A stretch of 64,000 bases of DNA from Clostridium_AD sp964467165 (lineage in GTDB: Bacteria > Bacillota > Clostridia > Clostridiales > Clostridiaceae). The stretch is taken from NCBI GenBank assembly GCA_964467165.1, contig CAYXOL010000001.1, positions 62,001 to 126,000 on the forward strand, given 5' to 3'. The translations under genes and the position numbers were made by a program. How positions within the stretch are numbered: position 1 is the first letter of the stretch; each line of letters opens with the position of its first letter. Under the pieces are notes generated by a model. It had not been told where the DNA came from, made no database searches, and saw only the letters and a program-made list of their open reading frames with translations. Positions 8,788-17,025 of this stretch are shown here, piece by piece.

Positions 8788-9336
8788 TTAATTTTCAGAA
8801 TATGAAACTGGTACATTAGTTATTCCAAGTTCTAACGCCGCAGCATATTCATCATGTCCTGACACTATTATAAGACTCCCTTTTTTAACGACAATGGGTT
8901 TATTAAACTTATTATTGTTTTTCATATAATTTATTGCTTTATTTTTCGAGCGTTTTACGGATAGATCTTCATTTTCATTTACTAGCTTTGAAATATTCAG
9001 TATTTCATCAGTTCCATTTGGAATTTCATCATTTAGATCTATTTGTCCATTCTCATCCTTTAACAAATGAAAAATTTTAATAGAGGTTGCCACTACTGAA
9101 ATAAAGGGTGTACCTTTGGTGTTTACACAGGCTTTAAGTTCACCTTTAATCACAAAATAATTTACATCCTTCATGCCCACTACTGCATCTCTCCAATAAT
9201 CTTTTTTTACAATTACTCTATAAATTGATTGTGCATTATCATATGTATCTATTTTGAAAAGTAAATTAACGTCTCCATTTTCAAGCCTTGTTGTTTTTAC
9301 TGGTAATCCCTTAATAATAATCTCACTTTTATTCAT
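8788..9336 (-). CDS. Hypothetical protein, possible OB-like N-terminus and ParB-like C-terminus
   Basis: This is a soluble protein of 182 residues. The C-terminal 40 residues (KPIVVKKGSLIIVSGHDEY followed by AALELGITNVPVSY) match the core of the ParB N-terminal/sulfiredoxin-like fold, where a nucleotide is bound by a GxxRxxAA motif. Here the motif is GHDEYAA, so the arginine is lost. The N-terminal 110 residues look like a beta-rich nucleic-acid-binding barrel, which is a weak call. ATG 9336 is chosen because AAGGAG lies 7 nt upstream; an ATG 6 nt earlier is too close to it. Function unknown. Confidence 0.65.
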   Translation of the reverse strand: MNKSEIIIKGLPVKTTRLENGDVNLLFKIDTYDNAQSIYRVIVKKDYWRDAVVGMKDVNYFVIKGELKACVNTKGTPFISVVATSIKIFHLLKDENGQIDLNDEIPNGTDEILNISKLVNENEDLSVKRSKNKAINYMKNNNKFNKPIVVKKGSLIIVSGHDEYAAALELGITNVPVSYSEN

Positions 9337-9389
9337 AATCATTCTCCTTTTAACATTGCATATTTTTTAATTCTCAAATTGTAAAAATA

Positions 9390-9425
9390 AAACACCTAGA
9401 AAGTGATATAACCTTCTAGGTGTTT
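9390..9425 (-). terminator. Intrinsic terminator
   Basis: A 12-bp stem (AAACACCTAGAA and its complement) is followed on the minus strand by a TTTTATTTTT run. It ends transcripts coming from the 9.4-10.2 kb region, just before the start of the 8788-9336 gene. Confidence 0.8.
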
Positions 9426-9559
9426 TAAATTGAATTATAATTAAGTTCCATATTAGTTTTCACTAGGATAAATTTACCTAATCCTATATTAGATGTCCTT
9501 AGGTATTTTTCAACAGTAGAACTACTATTATTAACTAACACAGACTTCACCCCATCCAT
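9425..9559 (-). CDS. Putative 44-residue peptide, or 3' gene remnant
   Basis: An open frame from ATG 9559 ends with TAA whose last base touches the terminator at 9390-9425. The peptide is polar, with a C-terminal half reading NIGLGKFILVKTNMEL. No convincing ribosome binding site precedes the ATG and I recognise no family. The tight stop-to-terminator spacing, seen at several real genes in this window, is the main reason to list it. The rest of 9560-9706 shows nothing. Confidence 0.25.
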   Translation of the reverse strand: MDGVKSVLVNNSSSTVEKYLRTSNIGLGKFILVKTNMELNYNSI

Positions 9560-9706
9560 TAAATTTAATTTATTTTATAAATCCCAACTGCTATTATTAA
9601 TATTCTTTACTATAAATGCATTGTACCATTTCACAGCTAAAATTACAATTTAAATCTTAGTGGTACCATTTTATATACCTAGAAAATTTAACTCATTTAT
9701 ATTTAC

Positions 9707-10201
9707 CTACTGCTTTTTTACAACTCTTGGATTGATTTTATAACAGAGATCTAAAAACTTTTCGTCTGGCACAAACTTTAATTGAATTTTATTATTTCCC
9801 TCTGTGACCATTGCAATATATACTTTTTCTTTTGATGAAGTAGTATAGCACTTTACAATTGTACTTGGTTTATTATAAAAATCTTTGACAGCATCACTAC
9901 CCTCTGGTGCTATGAGTCCCACCTCTTTTATATTAAAAGTAACTACTTTGCTTCTTTTTTTCATTTCTATTATCTTCTCTATGTCAATTTCTCCATTTGT
10001 AAATTGATACTCGTACTCTACAAATAATTTTTGCTTATAAAAAAAACATACTATAGACACTACTAAGAAAATTGCCCCTAAAATTAAATTTGTAGAAAAA
10101 GATGCCAGTCCCAAAATTCCGAATAAATACATTGCCCCATTTACTGTTTTGTAAATACTCGTTTTTGATGTAGTTACTAATTGTTCATGAAAATGATCCA
10201 T
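9707..10201 (-). CDS. DUF6106-like membrane protein
   Basis: The 164-residue protein has a helical hairpin at about 22-57 (two membrane segments split by a short turn), followed by a soluble domain of about 100 residues. The soluble part (FTNGEIDIEKI, KKRSKVVTFNIKEVGLIAP, INPRVV at the end) matches a small clostridial family known only as a domain of unknown function. It resembles bacterial PH-like proteins that follow paired helices. The start has GGGGGG (within TAGGGGGGGATA) upstream. Function unknown. Confidence 0.7.
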   Translation of the reverse strand: MDHFHEQLVTTSKTSIYKTVNGAMYLFGILGLASFSTNLILGAIFLVVSIVCFFYKQKLFVEYEYQFTNGEIDIEKIIEMKKRSKVVTFNIKEVGLIAPEGSDAVKDFYNKPSTIVKCYTTSSKEKVYIAMVTEGNNKIQLKFVPDEKFLDLCYKINPRVVKKQ

Positions 10202-10515
10202 ATTATCCCCCCCTATTTGTCTTTTACATTATAGCACATTTTGAAATTTTCTTAAAATATTATCATCCATATCTGTTGGCACTTTATAATTATTTTCCAC
10301 CCTAATCTTTTATTAAATTTATTTTTACCCCCTTAAAAAGATTTAAGTTAACGTATCTATAATTGGGATATTAAATTTCCTGTTTTCGTGTAAATTTTAT
10401 GGATGGAGTTGTTGCATAAAAAACCAATATAAATTACGATAACAATACTCTATTTGGGCTTATATTATAATTTATATTTAAGGAAATTATAACAATCCAG
10501 AAAGGAATCATATTA
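10202..10515. other. Intergenic region with one candidate promoter
   Basis: No gene is seen. The right part carries a TTGCAT-N17-TACGAT candidate promoter (10412-10440) for the Spo0E-like gene. It begins TTGCATAAAAA, like two promoters at 49.75 and 51.63 kb. Confidence 0.5.
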
Positions 10516-10662
10516 GTGGGTAATATAATACTTGCCACAGAAAAGCTTAGAGAAGAATTAGAAACTCTTATATCCTTAAAAGGCTTAAATCATGAGGATG
10601 TATTAAAATTAAGCCAACGATTAGATAAATATATATTACTTCATTATTCGCAAAAACATTAG
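10516..10662 (+). CDS. Spo0E-family aspartyl-phosphate phosphatase-like small protein
   Basis: This short gene encodes 48 residues from a GTG start at 10516, preceded by AAAGGAA. The helical-hairpin pattern and the core SQRLDKYI match the SQELD signature of Spo0E phosphatases, which remove phosphate from Spo0A and so delay sporulation. The first helix ends with LETLISLKGLNHEDVLKL, the usual spacing. Size and context (stand-alone, in a spore former) fit. Which regulator it acts on is not known from sequence. Confidence 0.8.
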   Translation: MGNIILATEKLREELETLISLKGLNHEDVLKLSQRLDKYILLHYSQKH

Positions 10663-11048
10663 ATATTTTTTATTGTATATTGTGGGCAATAAATTTGAAA
10701 ATTCTTATTTATATAATAAATAAGCACAAGGAAAAGTCATCAGCATTCCTTCAGTTGTAAAATATTCTTTAGTTTTATCCTCGTGTTCCAATACCTATCT
10801 ATACTTTTCTAGAAAGTGAAGTTTTAAGTTGAATAATAATTGTATAAGTAGATAAATAGCGAGATAAAAAAGGTAAATTAACAAGTTACTTAGTATCTTG
10901 TTAATTTTCTATTTGCCATGCTATTTTCATAATTAAAATATATATCAATTTTCTTCAATATGCGTTTATAAAACCCTTTTAATCAATGAAATAATAGAAT
11001 ATAATAGAACAGTTACAAACTATAAATTTTAATAGAGGGGCGCTGCAT
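10663..11048. other. Intergenic region ending in a hairpin; no gene recognised
   Basis: About 385 nt without a supported ORF. A terminator-like hairpin lies at 10875-10907. A small RNA upstream of it is possible, but I see no recognised fold. The last bases hold the GAGGGG binding site of the next gene. Confidence 0.5.
10875..10907 (+). terminator. Intrinsic terminator-like hairpin
   Basis: AAATTAACAAG pairs with CTTGTTAATTT across an 11-nt loop, and the stem's own T-rich end continues into TTCTATTT. It may end the Spo0E-like transcript. Confidence 0.6.
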
Positions 11049-11558
11049 ATGTTTATTTACATCCTCATTTTTCTCGCTAAAATAGTTGAAGTTTCCTTAG
11101 CAACGGTTAGAACAGTACTCATAACTAGGGGTGAAAAATTTTACGGTTCACTTATCGGATTTTTCGAAGTAATTATATGGTTATATCTAATTACTACAGT
11201 ACTTATTGGAATAAATGAGGAACCATTCAAAATGGTAGCATACGCCTTAGGATTTTCTTGTGGAAATTATATTGGTTGCATTCTAGAAGAAAAACTAGCA
11301 CTAGGCCTAATAACCATACAAGCAATAGTATCTGAAAAAGATGGCTCTGCATTAGCCCAAATTTTGAGATCAGAAAATGTAGGCGTTACTATTATGGCTG
11401 CTGAGGGTTTAAAGGAAGCTAAAAAAATACTTTTATTACATGTTAAAAGAAAAAGAAAAGCTAAAGTATTAAGATTAATAACTAACTCCAATATTAAAGC
11501 TGTAATATCCCTTTCAGATACTAAAACTATATATGGTGGTTACGGTATTAGAAAATAA
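11049..11558 (+). CDS. UPF0316/DUF2179-family membrane protein
   Basis: The 169-residue protein has three membrane helices in the first 80 or so residues (beginning MFIYILIFLAKIVEVSLATV, then GFFEVIIWLYLITTVL). A soluble C-terminal DUF2179-type domain of alpha/beta character follows (VGVTIMAAEGL, AKVLRLI). The conserved VRTVLITRGEKF block after the first helix identifies UPF0316. No function is established. A start with GAGGGG upstream is clear. Its TAA stop overlaps the first base of a palindromic repeat that separates it from the convergent MATE gene. Confidence 0.88.
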   Translation: MFIYILIFLAKIVEVSLATVRTVLITRGEKFYGSLIGFFEVIIWLYLITTVLIGINEEPFKMVAYALGFSCGNYIGCILEEKLALGLITIQAIVSEKDGSALAQILRSENVGVTIMAAEGLKEAKKILLLHVKRKRKAKVLRLITNSNIKAVISLSDTKTIYGGYGIRK

Positions 11559-11611
11559 GTGCCACCCACGTGGCAAGTGGCATACATGCCACTTGCCACG
11601 TGGGTGGCACT
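11558..11611. repeat. Palindromic repeat, copy 2 (complete hairpin)
   Basis: The 26-nt arms (11558-11583, 11586-11611) are exact inverted repeats. Compared with copy 1 the central A is C (CCCACGTGG), and the facing T is G in the other arm, so pairing is kept. The element fills the whole gap between two convergent genes and contributes bases to both of their stop codons. Confidence 0.88.
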
Positions 11612-12953
11612 AGACCTTTTTAATGCTTTTATAGAGAAAGTATGCTGTTAATGCAGTGGCAACCAAATCAGCACAAGGTTGGGATAACCATAGTCCATCC
11701 AACTTGAAAAATATTGGAAGCACGAGAATAAGTGGAATAAGAACTATAACTTGTCTTAGAATACTTAAAATCATTGAAGTTTTCGCCTCATTTATTGCTT
11801 GAAAATAGCTTGCACCTATGATTTGAAACCCTAAAATAGGTAAAACGATCAAATCAATTCTAAGTCCACGTGCTCCTAAATTTATTAGAGCAGGATTATT
11901 ACCTACAAACACACCAATAAGAGGCCTGGCAAATAGTTGTACCGTTATAAATCCAATTGTAGTAATAACTGTACCTGCAATTATAGCATATTTTAAAACC
12001 TTTAAAACTCTAGGATACAGTTTAGCACCATAATTATACCCTATTATAGGTTGGACACCTTGGCTTATACCAAATATAGGCATGAAAATTAGCATTGATA
12101 TACTATTTAGGATTCCCATTGCAGCTATTGCAAGGTCCCCTCCATAAGTATAGAGTCCTTTATTATATAAAATAACTACAAGACTGGATGCAATTTGCAT
12201 AGAAAAAGGGGCCATGCCAATAGCAAAAATTTCCTTTATAATATACTTATGAAGCTTCAAATTTGGTTTCTTTATTTTAAGTACACTTTCACTATTTTTA
12301 CTTGTAAAATATTTAAGTACCCATAGCGTATTAAATGCTTGAGAAATTACGGTTGCTATTGCAGCACCTTGAATTCCCATATTAAACCCGAATATTAATA
12401 TGGGATCTAAAATAATATTAATTATCGCACCAAATACCATTGTAAGCATTGCCATTTTGGGATTACCTTCGGCTCTAATTATATTATTTATACCAAATCC
12501 TATATTTTGAAAAACGGCTCCCATAAGTATGATTTGAATATATGCTTTTGCATAGGGGATGCTATTTTCACTTGCCCCAAATAGGATTAAAAGTTTGTTT
12601 AAAAACAAAATTCCAAGTATACTAATTACTAATGATATAATTGTTATGAGTATCACTGCATTTCCCAAAATATCATCCGCGGCCTCTTTCTTTTTTTCTC
12701 CGAGTCTTATTGATATTACTGCACTAGCACCTATCCCTACAAGCATACCAAAGGCCATTATAATAACTGATATGGGAAAGGTAATGGCAAGTCCTGATAG
12801 TGCGTAGGAACCTACCCCTTTAATATGTCCTATATAAATTCTATCTACAATATTATATAAGGCATTGACAATCATTCCAGTTATTGCGGGCACCGAAAAC
12901 TTAAAAAGTAGTTTTCCTATGCTTTCTGTTCCTAATTCTTTTGTTTGGTTCAT
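11610..12953 (-). CDS. MATE family efflux transporter
   Basis: This 447-residue protein has about 12 membrane helices in two homologous halves, with MATE landmarks such as GKLLFKFSVPAITGMI, LNKLLILFGASENSIPYAKAY, IRAEGNPKMAMLTMV and the second-half GISQGVQPIIGYNYGA. It belongs to the MepA-like branch that expels cationic drugs using a Na+ or H+ gradient; the substrate cannot be told. The ATG at 12953 is chosen because GGAGG sits 8 nt upstream, while an in-frame ATG 15 nt earlier overlaps the binding site. Confidence 0.93.
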   Translation of the reverse strand: MNQTKELGTESIGKLLFKFSVPAITGMIVNALYNIVDRIYIGHIKGVGSYALSGLAITFPISVIIMAFGMLVGIGASAVISIRLGEKKKEAADDILGNAVILITIISLVISILGILFLNKLLILFGASENSIPYAKAYIQIILMGAVFQNIGFGINNIIRAEGNPKMAMLTMVFGAIINIILDPILIFGFNMGIQGAAIATVISQAFNTLWVLKYFTSKNSESVLKIKKPNLKLHKYIIKEIFAIGMAPFSMQIASSLVVILYNKGLYTYGGDLAIAAMGILNSISMLIFMPIFGISQGVQPIIGYNYGAKLYPRVLKVLKYAIIAGTVITTIGFITVQLFARPLIGVFVGNNPALINLGARGLRIDLIVLPILGFQIIGASYFQAINEAKTSMILSILRQVIVLIPLILVLPIFFKLDGLWLSQPCADLVATALTAYFLYKSIKKV

Positions 12954-13208
12954 AAAAACATCCTCCATATAATTATTAAATATTTGGGTATGAAAAATAA
13001 CCCATTACTATAGCTACTTTACAGTATATCATATGTTTTTATAATTTATAAATTATTGATTTTTAAAATTACATTAAATATTTCAACCAAAAATATGATA
13101 TAATAATTCTTTATTGTCTTCTCTACAATTAACTTAATTTAAAATGGTTAATATATTTTAATATAGATAATAAAATCAGAGGAAAAAATTATTAGGAGTG
13201 AAGAATTT

Positions 13209-13673
13209 ATGAAAAGTACAATATTAACACCTAGCGGAGTTGCAAAATTAGAAGAAGAACTAGAACTTCGCACAGGAGAAAAAAGAAAAGAAATAACTGC
13301 AGCAATTAAAGAGGCAAAAGGACATGGCGATTTAAGTGAAAATGCTGAATACGACGCCGCAAAAGACGATGAAGCAACCAATAATGATAGAATTATTAAG
13401 ATTCAGGAACTACTTAGAAGCTCTACAGTAGTAGAGGACTACAGTAATGATGACCACTTAGGTCTCGGTGGCGAAGCTGATATCAAATTCCTTGATACAG
13501 ATGATATAGAGAAAGTATGCCTGGTATCTACTGTAGAAACTGACCCTGAATTAATGAATATAAGTATTGAATCCCCACTTGGAATGGCAATATACAAAAA
13601 ATCTCTTGGAGATAAGTGCACTGTTTTAGCTCCAGAGGGTAATTATGACGTAATTATAGAAAAAATTTATTAA
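13209..13673 (+). CDS. greA: Transcription elongation factor GreA
   Basis: The 154-residue protein has the GreA layout: an N-terminal antiparallel coiled coil reaching into the RNA polymerase secondary channel, with the acidic tip in HGDLSENAEYDAAK, and a C-terminal FKBP-like domain ending SPLGMAIYKKSLGD. The tip residues D and E needed to stimulate cleavage of backtracked RNA are present. The start has AGGAG upstream. It stands alone, unlike the lysS-linked greA of many Firmicutes, so a second greA copy elsewhere is possible. Confidence 0.95.
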   Translation: MKSTILTPSGVAKLEEELELRTGEKRKEITAAIKEAKGHGDLSENAEYDAAKDDEATNNDRIIKIQELLRSSTVVEDYSNDDHLGLGGEADIKFLDTDDIEKVCLVSTVETDPELMNISIESPLGMAIYKKSLGDKCTVLAPEGNYDVIIEKIY

Positions 13674-13690
13674 AAAAACAGTTTAAAAAT

Positions 13691-13716
13691 ATAAGCAGAG
13701 ATTAATCTCCGCTTAT
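13691..13716. terminator. Intrinsic terminator after greA
   Basis: ATAAGC-A-GAGA pairs with TCTC-C-GCTTAT across TTAA, with one A/C mismatch, followed by ATTTTGCATTTTTA. It is shared with the convergent SASP gene. Confidence 0.8.
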
Positions 13717-13749
13717 ATTTTGCATTTTTACTATGCTATTTTTATAATA

Positions 13750-13971
13750 TTACTTATCAACCATATTTTTTTCTGCTGCTTCTACCATTCGCCTAACCAT
13801 CTCTCCACCAACGTTACCAGAATTCTTTATCTTATTTACAATTCCGCTAGGAACATCTCCCATATATTCGCTTTTGCTCTCAATGTTCCCTATTCCCATA
13901 TCTTCTGCTACCTCCATTTTGAATTTTTCAAGTTTTCCCACTGACCCTGGTACTAATATCCTTTTGCTCAT
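13750..13971 (-). CDS. Alpha/beta-type small acid-soluble spore protein
   Basis: This 73-residue protein has both SASP signatures: EKFKMEVAEDMGI, which includes the GPR protease cleavage context, and GNVGGEMVRRMVEAAEK, the DNA-binding C-terminal block. It would coat spore DNA and be degraded on germination. The ribosome binding site is GGAGGGATGA. A possible sigma-G promoter (GAATA-N17-AATACTA) lies on the minus strand about 50-75 nt upstream. It is slightly longer and more divergent at its N-terminus than the classic 60-70-residue members. Confidence 0.93.
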   Translation of the reverse strand: MSKRILVPGSVGKLEKFKMEVAEDMGIGNIESKSEYMGDVPSGIVNKIKNSGNVGGEMVRRMVEAAEKNMVDK

Positions 13972-14016
13972 CTTAATTCATCCCTCCAATTTATTTATCT
14001 CCTATACATCTACACT

Positions 14017-14045
14017 TAGTATTTTTTAAAATAGCTTTTTTATTC
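14017..14045 (-). promoter_or_regulatory. Possible sigma-G promoter of the SASP gene
   Basis: GAATA and AATACTA separated by 17 nt resemble the forespore sigma-G pattern (GHATR, CATNHTA) with one -10 mismatch. The promoter is supported by the spore-specific product. Confidence 0.35.
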
Positions 14046-14086
14046 ATGTTCTTTATTAAATCATAACCAGGGTCGCTGCAATGTTG

Positions 14087-14818
14087 TTAAATTTTATCAT
14101 TTCCACTTAAAGCCAATAATAGCTGTGAAGGCAGGTAAAAAACCCAAATAAATAGAAAGGCTATATGAGAAGCCCATTCTAATTTGTATCCTATGAATGG
14201 TAAAAGTCCAGATAAATTAGACAAAGCTACACATGTATCGCATAAAAGAAAAAGTATCATACCGAAAACTACCCTGTATTTACTTGGAGATGGATATAAG
14301 TTATTTTTGAAAGCTAATATAGCACTACTAACACTTGTAAGTAAGCATATTAAATAAAATAATGAAACTGGAAACAATATATTAATTTTTTGAATAAACA
14401 AACTAAGGATGTAATACGAACCCGCTAAGCATAGAAAAATAATAAAGAATTTTATAAGTGTTGTTTTAGGCTTTTTATTGGCATACCTGACACTGTATGT
14501 AATTTGAACAACACAAAAAAGCGCCACACCTAAAATATAAAAATCAAAGATTACTAAGCATAAATCTGCAATGGTAGTTATAAAAAGTGCCAATTGAAGT
14601 AGAAATATATCTTTATGATTAACTATATCTTTCAGTGGATTTTTATTAGCCAATAAAGATAACACAAAACAAAGTAATATACATAAATACTTTATATTAT
14701 AGGATAAAATAAAAAAATTCGCATTATAAAAATCCATGTATAAAAACAAGATATATAAAGTTATTATTATCCATATTGTTACCTTAATAGATAACTTACT
14801 AAAATATATATTTTTCAT
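14087..14818 (-). CDS. YhhN-family membrane protein (lysoplasmalogenase-like)
   Basis: This 243-residue integral membrane protein has about 7-8 helices. The spaced polar motifs LFITTIADLCLVIF and FGMILFLLCDTCVALSN match YhhN/TMEM86, where paired aspartates in the membrane catalyse vinyl ether cleavage of lysoplasmalogen. Clostridia make plasmalogens, so the role is plausible, but activity is inferred from family only. It is monocistronic. Confidence 0.65.
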   Translation of the reverse strand: MKNIYFSKLSIKVTIWIIITLYILFLYMDFYNANFFILSYNIKYLCILLCFVLSLLANKNPLKDIVNHKDIFLLQLALFITTIADLCLVIFDFYILGVALFCVVQITYSVRYANKKPKTTLIKFFIIFLCLAGSYYILSLFIQKINILFPVSLFYLICLLTSVSSAILAFKNNLYPSPSKYRVVFGMILFLLCDTCVALSNLSGLLPFIGYKLEWASHIAFLFIWVFYLPSQLLLALSGNDKI

Positions 14819-14942
14819 TATAAATCACCGCTTATAATTTTATTATGCCTCAATATTGTATTTTTAATCTAATAGCCCTAAATATGCTTAAATTTTATAG
14901 ATAAATTGTAGTATCCAAGAATATAATATCATATATGTAAAT

Positions 14943-14984
14943 AAGCTAACCATCATAAATATATATATTTATGATGGTTAGCTT
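14943..14984 (-). terminator. Intrinsic terminator of the YqeY gene
   Basis: A 19-bp stem (AAGCTAACCATCATAAATA and complement) around TATA, 30 nt after the YqeY stop. Confidence 0.85.
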
Positions 14985-15015
14985 TATTTTTCTATTATAT
15001 TCTCGAAATTTCCTA

Positions 15016-15456
15016 TTATGCCAGTAATTCATTTACAAGAGGATTTATCTTCTTGCTATCATACTTTCCTTTTAACTTTGGCATAACAGCCTTCATAGTC
15101 TTTCCCATATCGCCCTTTCCCTTGAATGCATTTTCTGCAATAACTTCAAGGACAATTGCTCTTGCCTCCTCGTCAGTAAATTGTTTTGGCATATAGAATT
15201 TAAACATCTCTATAGCAATTTCTGTCTCAGTGATAATAGCTTCGTTACTCGCTTGTTTCGCATAGCTAAGAGTTTCATTTAATTGTTTAATTGTTTTCTC
15301 AATTATACCAATTAATTCAATGTCCTCAAGTTCTTTCTTTAAATCCATTTCCTTATATTTAACTTCAGCCATTAAAGTTCTTAAAGCAGTTAATCTTACC
15401 TTATCCTTACTTTTCATATATTTTATGATATCGTCTTTTAATGTTTGTTTTAACAT
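15016..15456 (-). CDS. GatB/YqeY domain protein
   Basis: The 146-residue protein covers the complete YqeY family: an N-terminal helical half (MKSKDKVRLTALRTLMAEVKY) and a C-terminal three-helix domain (GDMGKTMKAVMPKLKGK) related to the tail of GatB and GlnRS. It may bind tRNA, but no reaction is established. In many Firmicutes it follows rpsU; here it is alone with its own terminator. GGAGG lies upstream of the ATG. Confidence 0.92.
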   Translation of the reverse strand: MLKQTLKDDIIKYMKSKDKVRLTALRTLMAEVKYKEMDLKKELEDIELIGIIEKTIKQLNETLSYAKQASNEAIITETEIAIEMFKFYMPKQFTDEEARAIVLEVIAENAFKGKGDMGKTMKAVMPKLKGKYDSKKINPLVNELLA

Positions 15457-15644
15457 ATGTGTGTACCTCCAATTGATTTAGTTTTTAAGTTAAGTTATAG
15501 TAAATTGTATTGATATATATATATTATACCCTTAATTTACTATAAAAGACAAACTGATTTTTTTCTAAAATACTATAAACATCTGAATTTTAAAAATTAT
15601 AATGTTATAATGTATAGATTGAAACTAGTAAAGAGGCGACATAA

Positions 15645-16988
15645 ATGAAATTTATAAGAAAAGATGTATTTAATTTAGCAATTCCAATATTTACAGAACA
15701 ATTATTCGTTATATCTCTAGGTATGATAAATACAATGATGGCCGGCCATATAGGAAAAGAAGCAGTTTCTGCAATTGGAATGGTAGATTCCATAAACAAT
15801 ATATTTATAGCATTTTTTTCTGCCCTTGCAATTGGCGGTATGGTTGTTGTTGCACAATTTGTTGGACAAGGAAATATAAACAAAGCTAATGCTACAATGA
15901 AACAAGCACTTTCTTCCGGACTAATAATTACTTTTTTACTAACCATTATAATGTTCTTGTTCCAAGGTCCTATAATTGCTTCACTTTTCGGGTCAGCAGA
16001 GCCTGCAGTAATAAGTAACGCACATACATACCTTGGTATAACTTTACTTACCTATCCATTAATAACTATTGATTTAGTTGGTAATGGCCTGCTCCGGGGG
16101 GCGGGTGATACAAAAACTCCTATGAAAATTAGTATCTTTATGAATATTATAAATGTGTGCTTAACCTATACTTTTATAAATGTTTTTGGAATGGGGATAG
16201 TAGGTGCAGCCCTTGGCATAGCTATTGCTAGGACTTGTGGTGGTATAATTATATTAATTGTACTTCTACGAGGTTCAAAAATATTAAAACTTTCAAATAT
16301 AAAGAATTTTAAATTTGATAAATCATTATTAAAACTTATATTTGGGATTGGAGTACCAGCAAGTGTAGAATCTTTAATTTTTAATGGTGGAAAGTTAATT
16401 ACACAAATTTTTATTGTAGATATGGGAACTATAGCCATTGCTTCAAATGCCATCGCAGGCTCCGTTGCAACTATGCTTAATGTTCCTGGAAATTCACTGT
16501 GTATTGCAGCCACCGCTCTTGTTGGAAAATATATGGGAAGAGGTGAAACTGGCGAGGCTGAGAATTCACTATCCTATATTACCTTGCTTTCAACTGTTTT
16601 TTTAACTATAATAGCCTTGTTATTTATACCTTTTGCAGGTAATGTGGTATCACTATTTACTAATAATAAAGAAATAATTCAATTGACATCTACTGTACTT
16701 ATCGTGAATTCACTTTGCATTCCCTTATGGTCAATATCCTTTGTGTTGCCTTCAGGCCTAAAAGGTGCTGGCGATGTTAAGTATACTCTTATAACTACCA
16801 TTATAGGCATGTGGCTTTTTAGAATTACCCTGGGTTATTTACTAGGCGTGGTATTAAATTTCGGCCTTGTTGGTGTATGGCTAGGTATGGTTATTGATTG
16901 GGTTGTTCGCGGTAGCTTATATTTAGTAAGGTTTAAAAAGGGAAAATGGAAACGTAATATTGTTGTAAAGATCGCAGCAAGTTCTTAA
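15645..16988 (+). CDS. MATE family efflux transporter
   Basis: The 447-residue protein has about 12 membrane helices. The NorM-type pattern is visible: ALPIFTEQLF-like opening (AIPIFTEQLF), MAGHIGKEAVSAIG, GNGLLRGAGDTKTPM, and ALVGKYMGRGETGEAE in the second half. It is only distantly similar to the MATE protein at 11.6-13.0 kb. Expected to export drugs or metabolites at the expense of an ion gradient. GAGG precedes the ATG. The corA gene follows on the same strand after about 40 nt, so they may be co-transcribed. Confidence 0.93.
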   Translation: MKFIRKDVFNLAIPIFTEQLFVISLGMINTMMAGHIGKEAVSAIGMVDSINNIFIAFFSALAIGGMVVVAQFVGQGNINKANATMKQALSSGLIITFLLTIIMFLFQGPIIASLFGSAEPAVISNAHTYLGITLLTYPLITIDLVGNGLLRGAGDTKTPMKISIFMNIINVCLTYTFINVFGMGIVGAALGIAIARTCGGIIILIVLLRGSKILKLSNIKNFKFDKSLLKLIFGIGVPASVESLIFNGGKLITQIFIVDMGTIAIASNAIAGSVATMLNVPGNSLCIAATALVGKYMGRGETGEAENSLSYITLLSTVFLTIIALLFIPFAGNVVSLFTNNKEIIQLTSTVLIVNSLCIPLWSISFVLPSGLKGAGDVKYTLITTIIGMWLFRITLGYLLGVVLNFGLVGVWLGMVIDWVVRGSLYLVRFKKGKWKRNIVVKIAASS

Positions 16989-17025
16989 ATCCATTTCCTA
17001 CAAATATATAAAGGAAGTGATTTTA

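Noticed and set aside
10690..10907. Possible small RNA (6S or SRP type) before the hairpin at 10.9 kb
   Set aside because: No conserved loop or motif of known RNA families could be recognised and no convincing promoter was found.
15605..15946. Reading frames antisense to the MATE gene (and similar frames opposite most large genes)
   Set aside because: They lack ribosome binding sites and recognisable domains and lie wholly inside well-supported genes; they are by-products of AT-rich codon use.
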